From NCBI GenBank assembly GCA_020746835.1, contig JAGPNK010000026.1, forward strand, positions 206,671 through 270,670: a stretch of DNA of 64,000 nt. Reading direction: 5' to 3'. The first letter of the stretch is position 1. The number at the start of each line of letters is the position of its first letter. The DNA is from Stachybotrys elegans. Lineage: Eukaryota > Ascomycota > Sordariomycetes > Hypocreales > Stachybotryaceae. Position numbers and translations under genes: made by a program. Shown piece by piece: positions 49,511 through 60,660 of this stretch. The notes beneath the pieces were generated by a model. It was not told the origin of the DNA, made no database searches, and saw only the letters and a list, made by a program, of their open reading frames with translations.

Positions 49511-50401
49511 AATATTAATTAGTTTAAAAATAAATATAAACTAGCTTTATACTTTAATTTTTTATATTATTTTAAAGACTATAAAAATTAAGCTAGCTTT
49601 AAGTTTTAATCTTTTTCCTTTCTTTTTAATTCTAAAATAAAGCTAGATTTTAAAATAGAAATAAAGCTTAAATTTTCCTTAGCTAAACTAAATTAGACTT
49701 TAAAGCTAGTTTAAATTTATCCTAGAATAATATAAAATACTTTACATTTAAAAGCTTTAAATCTATAGACTAATATAATACTTTTAGCTATCTATTTATA
49801 ATTAATAAATACTATTAAGTTTTATAATAACTTTAATAAAAACTATATTAATATAGAGCTATATAGCTATAAAAAGCTATATAATTCTAAAGGATAACTA
49901 ATAATAAAGCTTATAACTAACTTAAGTATATTAATTCTTACTTTATATATAGTTTAAAAGTAAAGTAAGTAATTAGTTTTATTTAATTAGTTTATATTAT
50001 AATATAATTAATTAAATATAAAATTTACTAGTAATAGTTATAAACATTTACTAATAATAAACATTTACTAATAATAGCTATAAATGTTTATTAATACTAG
50101 CTATAAATGTTTATTAATATAGTAAATTATATATAAAAAGGTAGAGTTATAAAAAAAGAAAGAAATAATTAAGTTATAAATATATATAAAGATAGCTAGA
50201 CTATAAATAGTTTCTTTTTTATAAATACTATTTATTACTATAATTAATAATACTATTAATATTATAAATTTAATTAATAACTATACTTTACTTTAATAAA
50301 TATTACTTTAAAAGTAGAGTTTTTAATAAATAAATCTTTAAAGTAAATTAGTTTTAATAATAGTTTACTTTAATAAAAATCTATATACTAGAACTATTAT
50401 A

Positions 50402-50639
50402 ATAAAGAAAAAAGTATATAATATAAAGTATAAATAGTAAAGAGTAAATAAATAGTAGAGATAGTACTTAGTGCTTTAGTAATTAATATAGTTATAAATA
50501 GTAAAGAGAAATAATAATAAAGCTATTATTAAACTATTTATATAAAGTAGCTAACTGGCTAAATAGCTAAATAGCTAAGCTATAAATAGTTATAACTTCA
50601 TTATAAGCTATATATATATAGATATATAATATAATAACT
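50402..50639 (-). repeat. Intermediate-length truncated copy of fixed-end repeat family (238 bp)
   Basis: Starts with the common end and stops abruptly in the interior sequence. Flanked by AGAACTATTATA (50390-50401) and AAAACTATTATA (50640-50651), one G/A transition apart. Confidence 0.75.
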
Positions 50640-51650
50640 AAAACTATTATAATTAGCTTATAAATACATAATAAACTATTATAAAAAAACTAATAATAAT
50701 AAATTAACTTAGTAATAATTTATAGTAATAAGTAAATAATATTAAGTTACTTTTATTAATAAATTCTATAAGTAATAAATTACTTAGTAATAATAGAACT
50801 TATAATATATATAACTCTATAAACTAGTTATAAAGCTATATTTTTATTAAATACTATATTACTAAAATCCTTTAGAGTTTATATTATTAGTAAGGGATAT
50901 AGCTATTTTTAAAGGGTTTAATTATTATATTTTATATTAAAATTACTAAAGAATATATACTAGCTTTTTTAATATAAAAGAGAAAGTAAAATTAGTTATA
51001 AATTTATAATTATAATATTAATAGTATTAAACTATAAAGTAAATATTTACTCTATATTTATAGCTTAATTAATTACATTTTAAAACTAAGTGCTTTATTA
51101 TTTATATAAATGCTTTATTTATTTAGTTATACTTTTTTAAATTAGTATATTTAATATTATTATTTATACTTATATTTACTTTAATATTTATTTTAAATAG
51201 AGTAGTAATACTATATAATATAATATACTAAAATAGAAAAATACATTAGTAAGCTATATATATAGAAAGTTCTAGCTTAATAAATAAAGCTAGAATTAGA
51301 TTCTAAGAGGATATTAATATTAATATAATTCTAAAGGTATAAATCTAGGAACTTATTTACTTAAGTATTTCTATTTCTATTCTCTATATTATTCTATATT
51401 TATAAAACAGCCCTAATATAATAGAACTACTCTCTTTTATATTAAGCTAGCTTAGTTTATAATATACTAGTTTAAATAATATATAGTCTATAATATATAA
51501 CCTTTAAAAAGCTAGCTTATTAAATATACTAGTATAAATTATACTAGTATAACTTAAGGTAATTTTCAAGCTAAAGTAATGCTCTAGAATATACTAGTAT
51601 AATTTATACTGATATAACTTAGGCTGGTATAACTTAGACATATATAGTAG

Positions 51651-52032
51651 TCCTTCTAAGCCAAGATAACGCCCCAATCAATATACTGGGATATCATGTA
51701 CCAGCCCATGCTTTGGGTCAGTACAAGGCATACTGGCTCTCACTCTACACTAAGATTTTGTGCTGGCCTCAATAATAGGCTGGCACAAGCACCAAACAAA
51801 AGCCCATACTAACACCGGGGTTATAAAGGGGCAGAGCACTGGGAAAGCTCCTACGCCGCAGTACTCTGACCAAACGACTTCAGGACCCCACGTGTGGATT
51901 CTTGGTACCGAGGCTTGTGAGTAGGGACTTCGGAGCTACTGTGGCACTACGTGGCTTAAAGTCGTGGCTCGGTTGACACAAGAACGGTAGTGCAGAGATT
52001 GCGTTCGAGATCCTAGTTATGTCTAATATGCC
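51651..52032. repeat. Retrotransposon-derived flank, repeated at 56.7 kb
   Basis: The GC-rich side of the island border. CCCCAATCAATATACTGGG, then ATATCATGTACCAGCCCATG and CTTT at 51671-51713, and TAAGATTTTGTGCTGGCCTC just after, recur near 56.73-56.80 kb with C-to-T differences and an internal ~34 bp deletion. TATAAAGGGGCAGAGCAC at 51824 could be a promoter. It may be LTR sequence; its limits are not resolved. Confidence 0.45.
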
Positions 52033-54540
52033 CTATGTGAACCTAATCTTCAATATGTTTCGCTCATCCTCAAAAACAAATTCAAATTGCAACCCGTAAC
52101 TGTTGCGTACGACTCCAAGGACCATTTCGCCCGCTTCACTCTCGATCAAGCTATTAACTACCTCAGCCGCAGCCCGGATCAGAGCTCCGTCCCCCCCTTG
52201 ATCTTCGCTTCCAGCCATAAATATATACCCCACAACAAATGGTAGTTGGCTCTCTTTCTCAATATATGCCGCACTGTATAACTGCTTCAAAGCACGATCA
52301 CAGGCTTCTTTGATATGGCGCAAGAATTCCCAACATTGCCGATGCATGAGCAAATAGGGAAATGAAAACTCCAGCGTTTCCGCTCCCAAGACTAGGACCA
52401 GAGACTTAAGAAGTTCGCCTGGAGATAACAGTGCTCCCTCAGCTACCTTCTTTCGCTGCTTGGACTGGCGCTTCTTGATTTCATTTGCGTCATCGATTTG
52501 AGTTAAAACGAGAGTACCGTCCTTCACAGACCCTTCTTCTTGAAACCTGCTGCGTGAAAGAATCTTGTCCACATGCTCGGGCGACAAGTCAACCTGACGT
52601 GAGCCTCTCAGGTACTTCTCAACAAACATGCATGACACCGGGGCGACGTTTTTAATGCCACGTGGTCCGGCGCGAGATGCTAGGTTTTGGTGCGTCATGG
52701 GCTGTGATGGTAGCTGATTTCCACGAGCAGTGAAAGCTGAAGCGGAGTAGCCCATATGCAGTAGAAGGCGCTGGAGATAGTCTTTTTTGTTCACTGGCCG
52801 TCCCTCGGTAAATAGATTGAAGTCTCCCAGTATGGTTTGGACAGCTTCCATATCTGCCCATTTCCTATCGAGAAGGCATTCGTTCCGAAGGGCATTGTAC
52901 AGATGTGCCAGGTATGCAATCGATCCCCATGCGTTTGCAACGGCAATACCAAGATCATGCATCCCAGCTCGAAAATGGTATAGAACAAGCCCGCAGAGTA
53001 TAGGAGAGTGGACGAGGAGGCGATGTCTTCCAGAACTAATGGCTGGGCTTCCGGCCTTCTGTGCAATTCTCTGCTTAGCAAGGAAGACTGGGTCCTGACC
53101 GAACAATTGCAATGATTTTTGAAACTTGCGGAGAGCACGATCATTTGAAGCAGGCCAGTTTTCGTTCTTCAGATTCATGTGAAATATAGTATGCCGGTTA
53201 AGCTCATCGTCCATCGTAGCGGTTTGTTTGATCAAACTGTCCAGGGCAGTTGATGCGCGATCTCTGATGATATGATGAACGTCCAGGAGAATTTGGGTGG
53301 CGTAGATGAGGTAGAAAGGTATCTTTCCAGTCTGATCCAACTCTCTGATTCCGCGAATGAACTCATCCTCAACCAGATAGTTAGGCACATGACGAGCGAC
53401 CGTGACAGCCTCAGGGAAGAATTCTGCTAGAACAACAAGATCCTCATTGAACTTGGCTCGGCCTTTCTTGAGCTTTCGATCACTCTGGGGATTATAAGTG
53501 CCAAACGTGCCTTCTTTGTAGATCGGTAAATGGTTTGGTGGTAGTGTCCTAGTCAGTGCGTCAAGCAATAGACTAGCATTCAAGTAGGTTCTGTCAGCAA
53601 CTTCATAGACATCCTCATTTTTACCATCTGGGCCCCATGAGAGGATATCATCCGCTGAAAATCCTTCTCGCCTGGCACAGATAAAAGAGAACTTCTCTAG
53701 CATTGCCACGGCACCGCCTTGATCTTCGAAGATTGGGAGAACTTGATCCATAAGATTGCGCGCTAGCTCGATTCCAGTGTTCGTAGCGACAGCAGCATTG
53801 GCGAGCTCGAAATGCCCATCCCGGTGATTGGTCCAAATCCATTTAATGTAGGACCTGATCCTGTTGAGATCATTCATCATAATGGCGTACGCTACCAGAG
53901 CATCTTCAAACGACTTCTGTGGCTCAACCTCGTAGATGTTGTCGTCGCCTTGTGCATTCCTGGGACGCTCGAGCTCAGGGAGATCTAGGAACTCTGGAGT
54001 GTGTTCGTTTGTGTTGAGGTCCTTGAACCAATTGCTCATGTCGTTCAGAGGGTCCAGAGATTGAGTTGCAGCAGGCATACAAGGTCTGAGAACGTCTCTA
54101 ACCTTTTTCAAAACTTCAACAAAATAGGAGTGGGAGGCGTCCGACTTGGCGTTTGGTTTCACCCCATGTTCGGTCATTTACGCACCAAATTTCGACCGTA
54201 CATGTATAACTCGATCGATGGTGTCGACGAAGGACTGGGGAACAGAGACGAGTGGTTTCGAAGACGCGAAAATGAACTCAGCAAGAGGTACAAAGTCCTT
54301 GACGGCGATGAGGTAGCTTGGAGTGGTCTCCAGAGGGATTGAGACACAGCTCTTGGGTTTCTTGGCATCCTTCCTAGCTTTTCCCTTCAATCAGCCTATT
54401 CCCTTGGACTGGACTCTGGGGGGTACAAGTAGATCTGAAGGATATCCGCATGCCTTTGCCGTTGAAGCAAGCCAAGCAGCCACCGAGTCGGTATCCTTCT
54501 TATACTGCTGATACGCACTAACCAAGGAACTAGGTAGCAT
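52033..54540 (-). pseudogene. DUF6604 protein gene with two in-frame nonsense codons
   Basis: From the ATG at 54540 the frame begins MLPSSLVSAYQQYKKDTDSV and then AAWLASTAKACGY, the typical DUF6604 start. It is interrupted by TGA at 54393-54391 (between SKGIG and LKGKARKDAKK), continues with CVSIPLETTPSYLIAVKDFV, ...VIHVRSKFGA, meets TAA at 54180-54178, then stays open for 714 codons to 52033. All three parts share one frame and together make an 835-position DUF6604-type protein. A Gln-rich polar centre and a C-terminal half with KSLVLVLGAETLEFSFPYLL remain. Each stop is one C-to-T change from a fitting codon (CGA to TGA, CAA to TAA). The family's function is unknown. A shortened product starting at 54177 is possible, but the loss of the domain start makes pseudogene likelier. 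Confidence 0.8.
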
Positions 54541-55479
54541 TTTGGCTTAGTGGTGGGGCTCTGAGTCCCAATCGCCTGTTTCGCCTAGGCGCTTGTGAGA
54601 TAATAAAAGCTTGGGGTGTTTGTCAGCCTGGTTCTGTTACTCCGACAGAATACTTACAAGCCAAATTTGTTGCGTTACAAGTCTGACTTGGAGTAGACGA
54701 GGTGAGCTAGTGAGATGCGATCAACCCCCGCAGAAAGCAAGTCACGCAATACCATCAGGACATGACGTGAGCGGTGGTACAACGGATTAGTATTGATCCG
54801 AGATTGTGGCTGCGTGGTGCAAATATGCGGCTTGATGTGGCGTGAATGGTTCGAGCTTTTCATCCGAAATTTACCCGTTATCGAAGTATCAAAATTTCCA
54901 CTTTATCCCCGCACTTGTCGGTGAGGTGCCCTATGATCACTGACTTCACTAGTGCCGCCGCTATCCCTAGGGTCCATATCCCCAGCGTTAGTGCTCCATC
55001 AACCGCGCGACCGTCGGAAGAAGGGACACCATCTCCCGTCTATCACGCACCAAGCCCCACGACAGAAGACAGTTATTGCCGCAACAGCCTGCACAACAGT
55101 AACCTAGACGGACGGCTGACCTGCCCTGCCTGTAACGCGACCCTCCCACGTCGAAGGTCGTCTCGTTCTTCCCCAAGACCCAAGCTTCATTAAGGTACCA
55201 AGCTCTGAGCACCAGCAAGGTTCAGGATTTACCTTCCTCGCTGACCGAACGGACAGATCTTGCAAGAACTAAGAAGTGACCTGGCCAACTACGTTGGTGT
55301 CTAAGAAAACTCTAGAGCTTGTGCAAAGACGTGCCGCGACCCGCTGAGGACTCCCACATCCAGGCCGAAAGAGTGCGAATTGAAGACGTCCTTCTAAGCC
55401 TCCGACAAGAAACCTCAAAATCCCAGGCCACCACCGAACACGCCAGTTTCCTTCGACAACAGCTCTTCGAAACCTTGAA
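54541..55479. other. Region upstream of gag ORF
   Basis: About 0.94 kb of normal GC content. At 55319-55501 a frame encodes a Leu- and Glu-rich segment (AERVRIEDVLLSLRQETSKS, then FLRQQLFETLKC) that looks like the coiled coil often found at the start of gag. It is in a different frame from the gag ORF and overlaps its first 22 bases. The rest may be retroelement leader or LTR; nothing else was recognised. Confidence 0.45.
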
Positions 55480-56664
55480 ATGCAGCGACCAGAGGGAATA
55501 ACTCCGGCAGTCTGGGAAACATGGACGGCTGTCCAAACGGCCGCTGACCCATCCCGACAAACGGAGGATGTACCCACCTCCGACCAGGAAGCCCTGGCCT
55601 CCATCACAAGAATGGGACAAGATCTGGCCGCCGAACTCGCCAGGACAAGCGCGGCGCCAGCACCTACACCCGCTCCCACGGGAGATAATGAATTGCCCTT
55701 CACGGTCGAGGATGTGCCTGAGTATCACGGAGACTATATAGACTACCGAAGAAAGCTCCGAGAATTCGTACACATATACCAAGACATGCCCGCGTACCTA
55801 GTACCTCGCGCTATGTTAGCTATCAAGGCCGGACTCAAGGAGAAAGGGATGAGCAAGCTAGTAAGCTTCAAGGGTTCTTATGAGTTCGCCCAAAACGGCA
55901 GAACATTCCTACAAGCATGGCAAGCCTGGCAGAACTGGATGGACGACCAGCTCACCAGCGTCACCCAGTACGAGGCCGAAATTGCCTCGTGGGAAACCAT
56001 GAAGAAAAATGCACGGTTCGCCCACAGTTCGCAAGAGTTTTATATCCTCTTTGAAGCTGGCCTCTACCGCTTTAACGAAGCTTGCCTTCTAATGAATGTA
56101 CCCCAGCCTTCGGAGAGCGAAATAACAAGGCACTTCATGCAAGCCCTGCCACGACCGATCGCCCTGCAGCTTCGACAAGTGGCTCCGCATTATGACCTTG
56201 AACACTACCGACGCCATAAAGATACCCTTGACGCCATCTGGCCCGAATTCCGGGGGATCAAGGCCCGAGCTCTAGAAGCGGGCGCCAAACGAGAATGGTC
56301 AGAAGACCCGGAGGAAGCCACCTCCTATGCCGCTCCCGCCGCCAAGCGACGAAGCCCCAACACAGCCCGTTGCACCCTAAGAAAGGCCCTAGATAACTCC
56401 CCCAGGGTACCACAGAAATACCGAGGGAACATCGCCTATGTTCCAGAAAATTCCCTTAAAGAAAACCGAATCGCCTATAAAAGGCGACAAGAAGTCAGGG
56501 CTGCCAACCGATGCGCAGCCTTCAGATGTAGGAGAACCCGCGATGAACATTCCGCGGACTTCATCGAAGTCAAACCATGGGACGGACCCAACGTCAGGGT
56601 CATGGAAATAACTGTGGATGACGAACCGCTGGACGACAGCGAAAAAGCACCACATGAAGAATAG
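55480..56664 (+). CDS. LTR-retrotransposon gag-like protein
   Basis: An open frame of 394 aa. After a polar Ala/Pro/Thr-rich N-terminus, LPFTVEDVPEYHGDYIDYRR and KLREFVHIYQ resemble the start of the fungal Ty3/Gypsy gag capsid region. Next come FLQAWQAWQNWMDDQL, an Arg/Tyr-rich helical stretch (ITRHFMQALPRPIALQLRQV) and a basic region (KRRSPN). The C-terminal part has scattered Cys/Arg (ANRCAAFRCRRTRDEH) but no clear CCHC zinc knuckle, and no protease or RT follows. The nearby repeat shared by 51.67 and 56.73 kb supports a retroelement remnant. Base composition is normal, so this copy has largely escaped RIP. A domesticated gag gene is an alternative. Confidence 0.6.
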   Translation: MQRPEGITPAVWETWTAVQTAADPSRQTEDVPTSDQEALASITRMGQDLAAELARTSAAPAPTPAPTGDNELPFTVEDVPEYHGDYIDYRRKLREFVHIYQDMPAYLVPRAMLAIKAGLKEKGMSKLVSFKGSYEFAQNGRTFLQAWQAWQNWMDDQLTSVTQYEAEIASWETMKKNARFAHSSQEFYILFEAGLYRFNEACLLMNVPQPSESEITRHFMQALPRPIALQLRQVAPHYDLEHYRRHKDTLDAIWPEFRGIKARALEAGAKREWSEDPEEATSYAAPAAKRRSPNTARCTLRKALDNSPRVPQKYRGNIAYVPENSLKENRIAYKRRQEVRAANRCAAFRCRRTRDEHSADFIEVKPWDGPNVRVMEITVDDEPLDDSEKAPHEE

Positions 56665-57630
56665 GGCCATGACGCGGTGACACAATACAAGCCCCCAAAT
56701 GCCTCGCTGCACTAGCACGTATCTCAAACCCCAATCGATATACTGGGATATCATGTACCAGTCCATGCTTTATACTAAGATTTTATATACTGGCCTCAAT
56801 AATAGAAAGCCTACAGGAGACCGGTCCCTGCAGGCCCGCCAATGCCTTTCGGAACAAGCTTTTAGGGGCTCTCCAACTTATATAGTAGCTAATCACGACT
56901 TGACGTATTGCTTTAATAGTATAGGAGGTTAGGAGAGAATAAAAGGAAGAATGTTTTATTTCAAAAAGGCATGTAGAGTAGACTTAGTTATCTCAGATTC
57001 AATGCACAGGCCTTATGGCTCTTTAATTATAGCCTATGAATGTTTTGTTTTAATAGAGGCTTAAAAGAATTAGGGCACTAGGTTAGCTGAGCTCTTTCCT
57101 CTTTAGGAAGTCTAGGAGAGGGCATGGAAGGAAGATCCTTTTAGTCCCTTTATTCCTTTAAGGTAAATCTTATAGCTATTTAGCTATAACCTAGGACTTA
57201 TAGCTCTTTATTATGGCTCTTTTACTTTAATTATAGCTTAGAAGGTAAAAGCCCTAGATTGCCTAGGCATTAGAGAGCGAGAGGTATAGAGAAGAACCTT
57301 TTGTCTTTTAGTTCCTTAGGGCATTTATAAAGACCTAAATTGTCTTAAAGCAGTAGATTAATTAAGAGTTAATACTTTAGGCTTAAGCTTATTTATAAAG
57401 CTATAAGCTATAAGGGGACTAAGTTAGATTGCTTTGTTTTAAGTATTTTAATTAGGGATTATATAGAGATCTAGATATTTCTAATTATAATATAACCCTA
57501 TAGTATTTCTAATTAATTATTTTAGATTCTTTACTATATATTAAAGATATAAAAGGAATAATTATATATAAATAGTAGGTAAAAAGATAGTTAAGTAAAT
57601 TATAAAGATTAAATACTATATAATTATAAT
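56665..57630. other. Retroelement flank grading into AT island 3
   Basis: Contains the second copy of the 51.67 kb repeat (about 56727-56805), then DNA of falling GC content with no recognised gene. Composition becomes fully RIP-like by about 57.5 kb. Confidence 0.45.
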
Positions 57631-58167
57631 AGCTATATAATAGTTTTATATTTATACTTAATAGTTTATAATAGTAGTATTTAATTATCTTTATTTTTTA
57701 ATTTAATATTAGTGCCCTTTTTAAATAGGAACTATATAATAGCTTTATATTTATACTAGGCAGTTTATAATAGTAATGTTTAGCTACTATTATTCTTTAA
57801 GTTAAAATTAGTACCCTTTTTAACTAATAGCTATATAATAGTTTTATATTTATACTTAGTAATTTATAATAATAGTATTTAGTTACTTTTAACTATTAAA
57901 TTAATATTAGTATTCTTTTTAAATAGTAATTATATAATAGTTTTATATTTATACTTAGTAACTTATAATAATAATATTTAGTTACTTTTAGCTATTAAGT
58001 TAATATTAGTACCCTTTTTAAATAATAGTTATAAAATACTATTATATTTATACTTAGTAGTTTATAATAGTAATATTTAATTACTATTATTCTTTAAGTT
58101 AATATTAGTACTCTTTTTAAATAGTAACTATAAAATACTATTATATTTATATTTAATAGTCTATAAT
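57631..58167. repeat. ~100-bp satellite array, left part
   Basis: Five and a half units with starts near 57631, 57731, 57831, 57930, 58029 and 58129, so a 99-100 bp period. Each unit opens with CTATATAATAGTTTTATATT or its variant and includes a TTTATAATAGTAATATTTA segment and TTAATATTAGTACCCTTTTT. The array is interrupted by long copy 4 and resumes at 59521. Confidence 0.8.
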
Positions 58168-59516
58168 CCCTTCTAAGCATGAGGTTTAAAAGGCTTACAC
58201 TGTTTTTTTTTCACTATCTTTTCTAGCTTACCCTAGACCCATTCATATATACTATTACTAACTAAGTAGGTTCCTAGCATTATATACGCCTAGCTTCCCC
58301 TATGGCTCCTTTACATTACATGCTTCTTTATAGCTTAACCTTTTTATATAACTATAGTTCCTTTATAGCTATATAGCTTCCGTATATAACTATAGCTTCT
58401 AATACATTATATAGCTAGCCCTTAGCTTCTATATATAACTATAGCTTCTAATATATTACTTATACTTTAGCTATTATAGTCTATTCTAACTCTTCTCACT
58501 CTCTATAATATTATATTATAGGAGCATTAAGTATATAATTTAAAAATAGTAAAAGTATTTAATTTAAAAACTAATTCTAAAAACCAACTAAAAACCCTAA
58601 TTAAAAAACCAAGCCAATTCCATTAGGGCTTCTAAAGCAAGCCTTATTCTAGGGCTCTATATATAGCTATTTATAGCTATTTTTAATATAGCTAGTCTTT
58701 ACTATTAGTCTCTTAAGCAGCTTTTTAAGTAGCCTAGAGCCCTTTCTTTTACTTTTTTTTCTAGGCTTTAACTATAATTTCTTATTAAAATTACTATATA
58801 AAAGCAATATATAGAAGTTATTCTATTATATTTTAAACTATTAGTAATACTATTATTAAACTACTTAAAAAGACTTATTTTAATAATAATATTATTAGGG
58901 ATATAAATAGAGATAGTAGCTAGAGCTATTATAGCTATTAGAGTAGCTATATTATTACTATTATTATTATTATTATTTAATTCTATATTAATAGACTAGG
59001 TTTAAGTAATATAAATAAGGAATTCTTCTCTTTTAAGCCAGGGACTTAAGGGCTTTATATAGCTATAAACTAAAAGTAAAATAAGCTTTTCTCTATTAGT
59101 AGCCTAGAGTAATGGCTTTTCCAGTATTATTAGTTAAAGCTTTCTATTAGTATTACTAGTAGTACTCTCTTTCTAAGTATAGGTTATAATAAAGCTTCTA
59201 TAGTATTAGTAATTTTATTTAATAAGTTAACTAAAGCTTCCTAGCTAAACACTAACCCCGCCCTTACCCTTTATATATATATGTCTTAACATTCTATTAT
59301 ATTATATACCTATATATATATAGCTTATAATACTACTTATAGCTTAGCCACTTAGCTAGTTAGCTACTCTATATATAAGGGTAGTTTAATAATAGCTTTA
59401 TTATTATTTTTCTTTACTATTTATAACTATATTAGTTACTAAGGCACTAAGTACTATCTTTACTATTTATTTACTCTTTACTATTTATACTCTATACTAT
59501 ATACTCTTTTCCTTAT
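58168..59516 (+). repeat. Long copy 4 of fixed-end repeat family (~1.35 kb), inserted in the satellite
   Basis: Opens with CCCTTCTAAGCATGAGG and ends ATACTCTTTTCCTTAT. Flanked by ATAGTCTATAAT (58156-58167) and ATAGTTTATAAT (59518-59529), one C/T transition apart. The duplicated target is the satellite's own TAGTTTATAATAG segment, which proves insertion into a pre-existing array. Confidence 0.85.
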
Positions 59517-59720
59517 TATAGTTTATAATAGTAATATCTAGCTATTTCTATTTATTAATTTAATATTAATACTCTTAGTTAAGTTAATACTATTATTAAA
59601 TAATAGCTTTATAAAAGCCTTATAGTTTATATTAATAGCTTATAATAATAGTATTTAATTACTTTTATACTTTTCTTTAATAGTAGTACTATTATCTTTA
59701 ATAAATAAATTATTTATTAT
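59517..59720. repeat. ~100-bp satellite array, right part
   Basis: Continuation of the array after the insertion: TTTATAATAGTAATATCTAG, then TTTAATATTAATACTCTTAG, then a further diverged unit fading out near 59.72 kb. Confidence 0.65.
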
Positions 59721-60660
59721 CTTTAGTATTTTTTTATTTACTTTTTTTAAAGGCTATAACTATTATTTATACTTTTTAATACTATTTTATAAATCTATAT
59801 AGTTTATTAGAGATTCTTTTTTATCTCTTTATATTTTTTTAATTTATTTAATAATAGTTTAAAATTCTATAATTTAATAGCTTTACCTAAATAATTTTAA
59901 TATTTATACTTTATTTTTAAATGCCTAAGTATCTTTTAGCTATTTATAAAATATTTATAGTATTATTTATATTATAATTTACCTTAAGATATATTTTAGT
60001 TTTAAATAAATAATATATTATTTAAAAATATTATAATTAATTTAAGTTAGAAATTATTTATAAAAGAAACTATAATTATTATAATATAATAGTTAGGTTT
60101 TTAATTATAATTAAGTTTAATTATATTAAGGTTAGTTATTAATAAAATAGTTAAAATATATATATTATTAAGTATATATTATATTTAATAATAGTTAAAT
60201 ACTTAATATATATAATAGTTAAGATAATTAAGTTATATTAATAGCTAATAGACTTTTAACTAAATATACTCTATAGAATCTTTTTATTTATATATTAAAA
60301 GAATTAATTATCTTTTTAAAGTAAACTATTTTGCTTTTTAAAGAACTAGTTTAGTTTATTAAAACTAAAGAATTAGGTTTATAAATCTTTTTAGTTTTTA
60401 TAAATTATATAATTAATTATATAACCCTTATAGCTATTATATTATAATATAATGCCTTTTTATAATAGTTCTTTATTTTAAAACTATATAAAAAGCCTTT
60501 TTTTTTTTAGTTTAGTTAGTTTACTTTTTCTTTCTTTTTCCTTTAATATATACTAACTATATCTATTTATTATATTTTCTAATATAAATATTTAAATATA
60601 ATAATTTTCTATTTTTTATTTTTATAATTAATACTTTTATAATTATATTATACTCTTTTA
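59721..60660. repeat. RIP-degraded AT-rich sequence
   Basis: Strongly AT-rich unassigned debris between the satellite and the next repeat group. No gene or ordered repeat was recognised. Confidence 0.6.

Larger units (their letters stand above)
31501..51650. repeat. RIP-degraded AT-rich island 2
   Basis: A 20 kb tract with the same loss of CpA, TpG and CpG as island 1. Resolved content: a decayed gag-like region (about 32.5-34.4 kb), an 18 bp minisatellite (49.2-49.5 kb), an 8 bp tandem array (40.7-40.9 kb), two long and several truncated copies of the fixed-end repeat family. Stretches around 34.5-35.5 and 42.9-44.2 kb retain more CA/TG and may be younger insertions. No intact gene was found; the rest is unassigned repeat debris. 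Confidence 0.85.

Noticed and set aside
19118..51650. Mitochondrial DNA insertion as cause of the AT richness
   Set aside because: No mitochondrial genes or rRNA were seen, and the content is RIP-mutated retrotransposon and repeat copies with specific CpA loss.
54178..54390. Independent 70-codon gene upstream of the DUF6604 frame
   Set aside because: It is in the same frame and reads as the missing part of the DUF6604 domain between two stops, so it is part of the broken gene.
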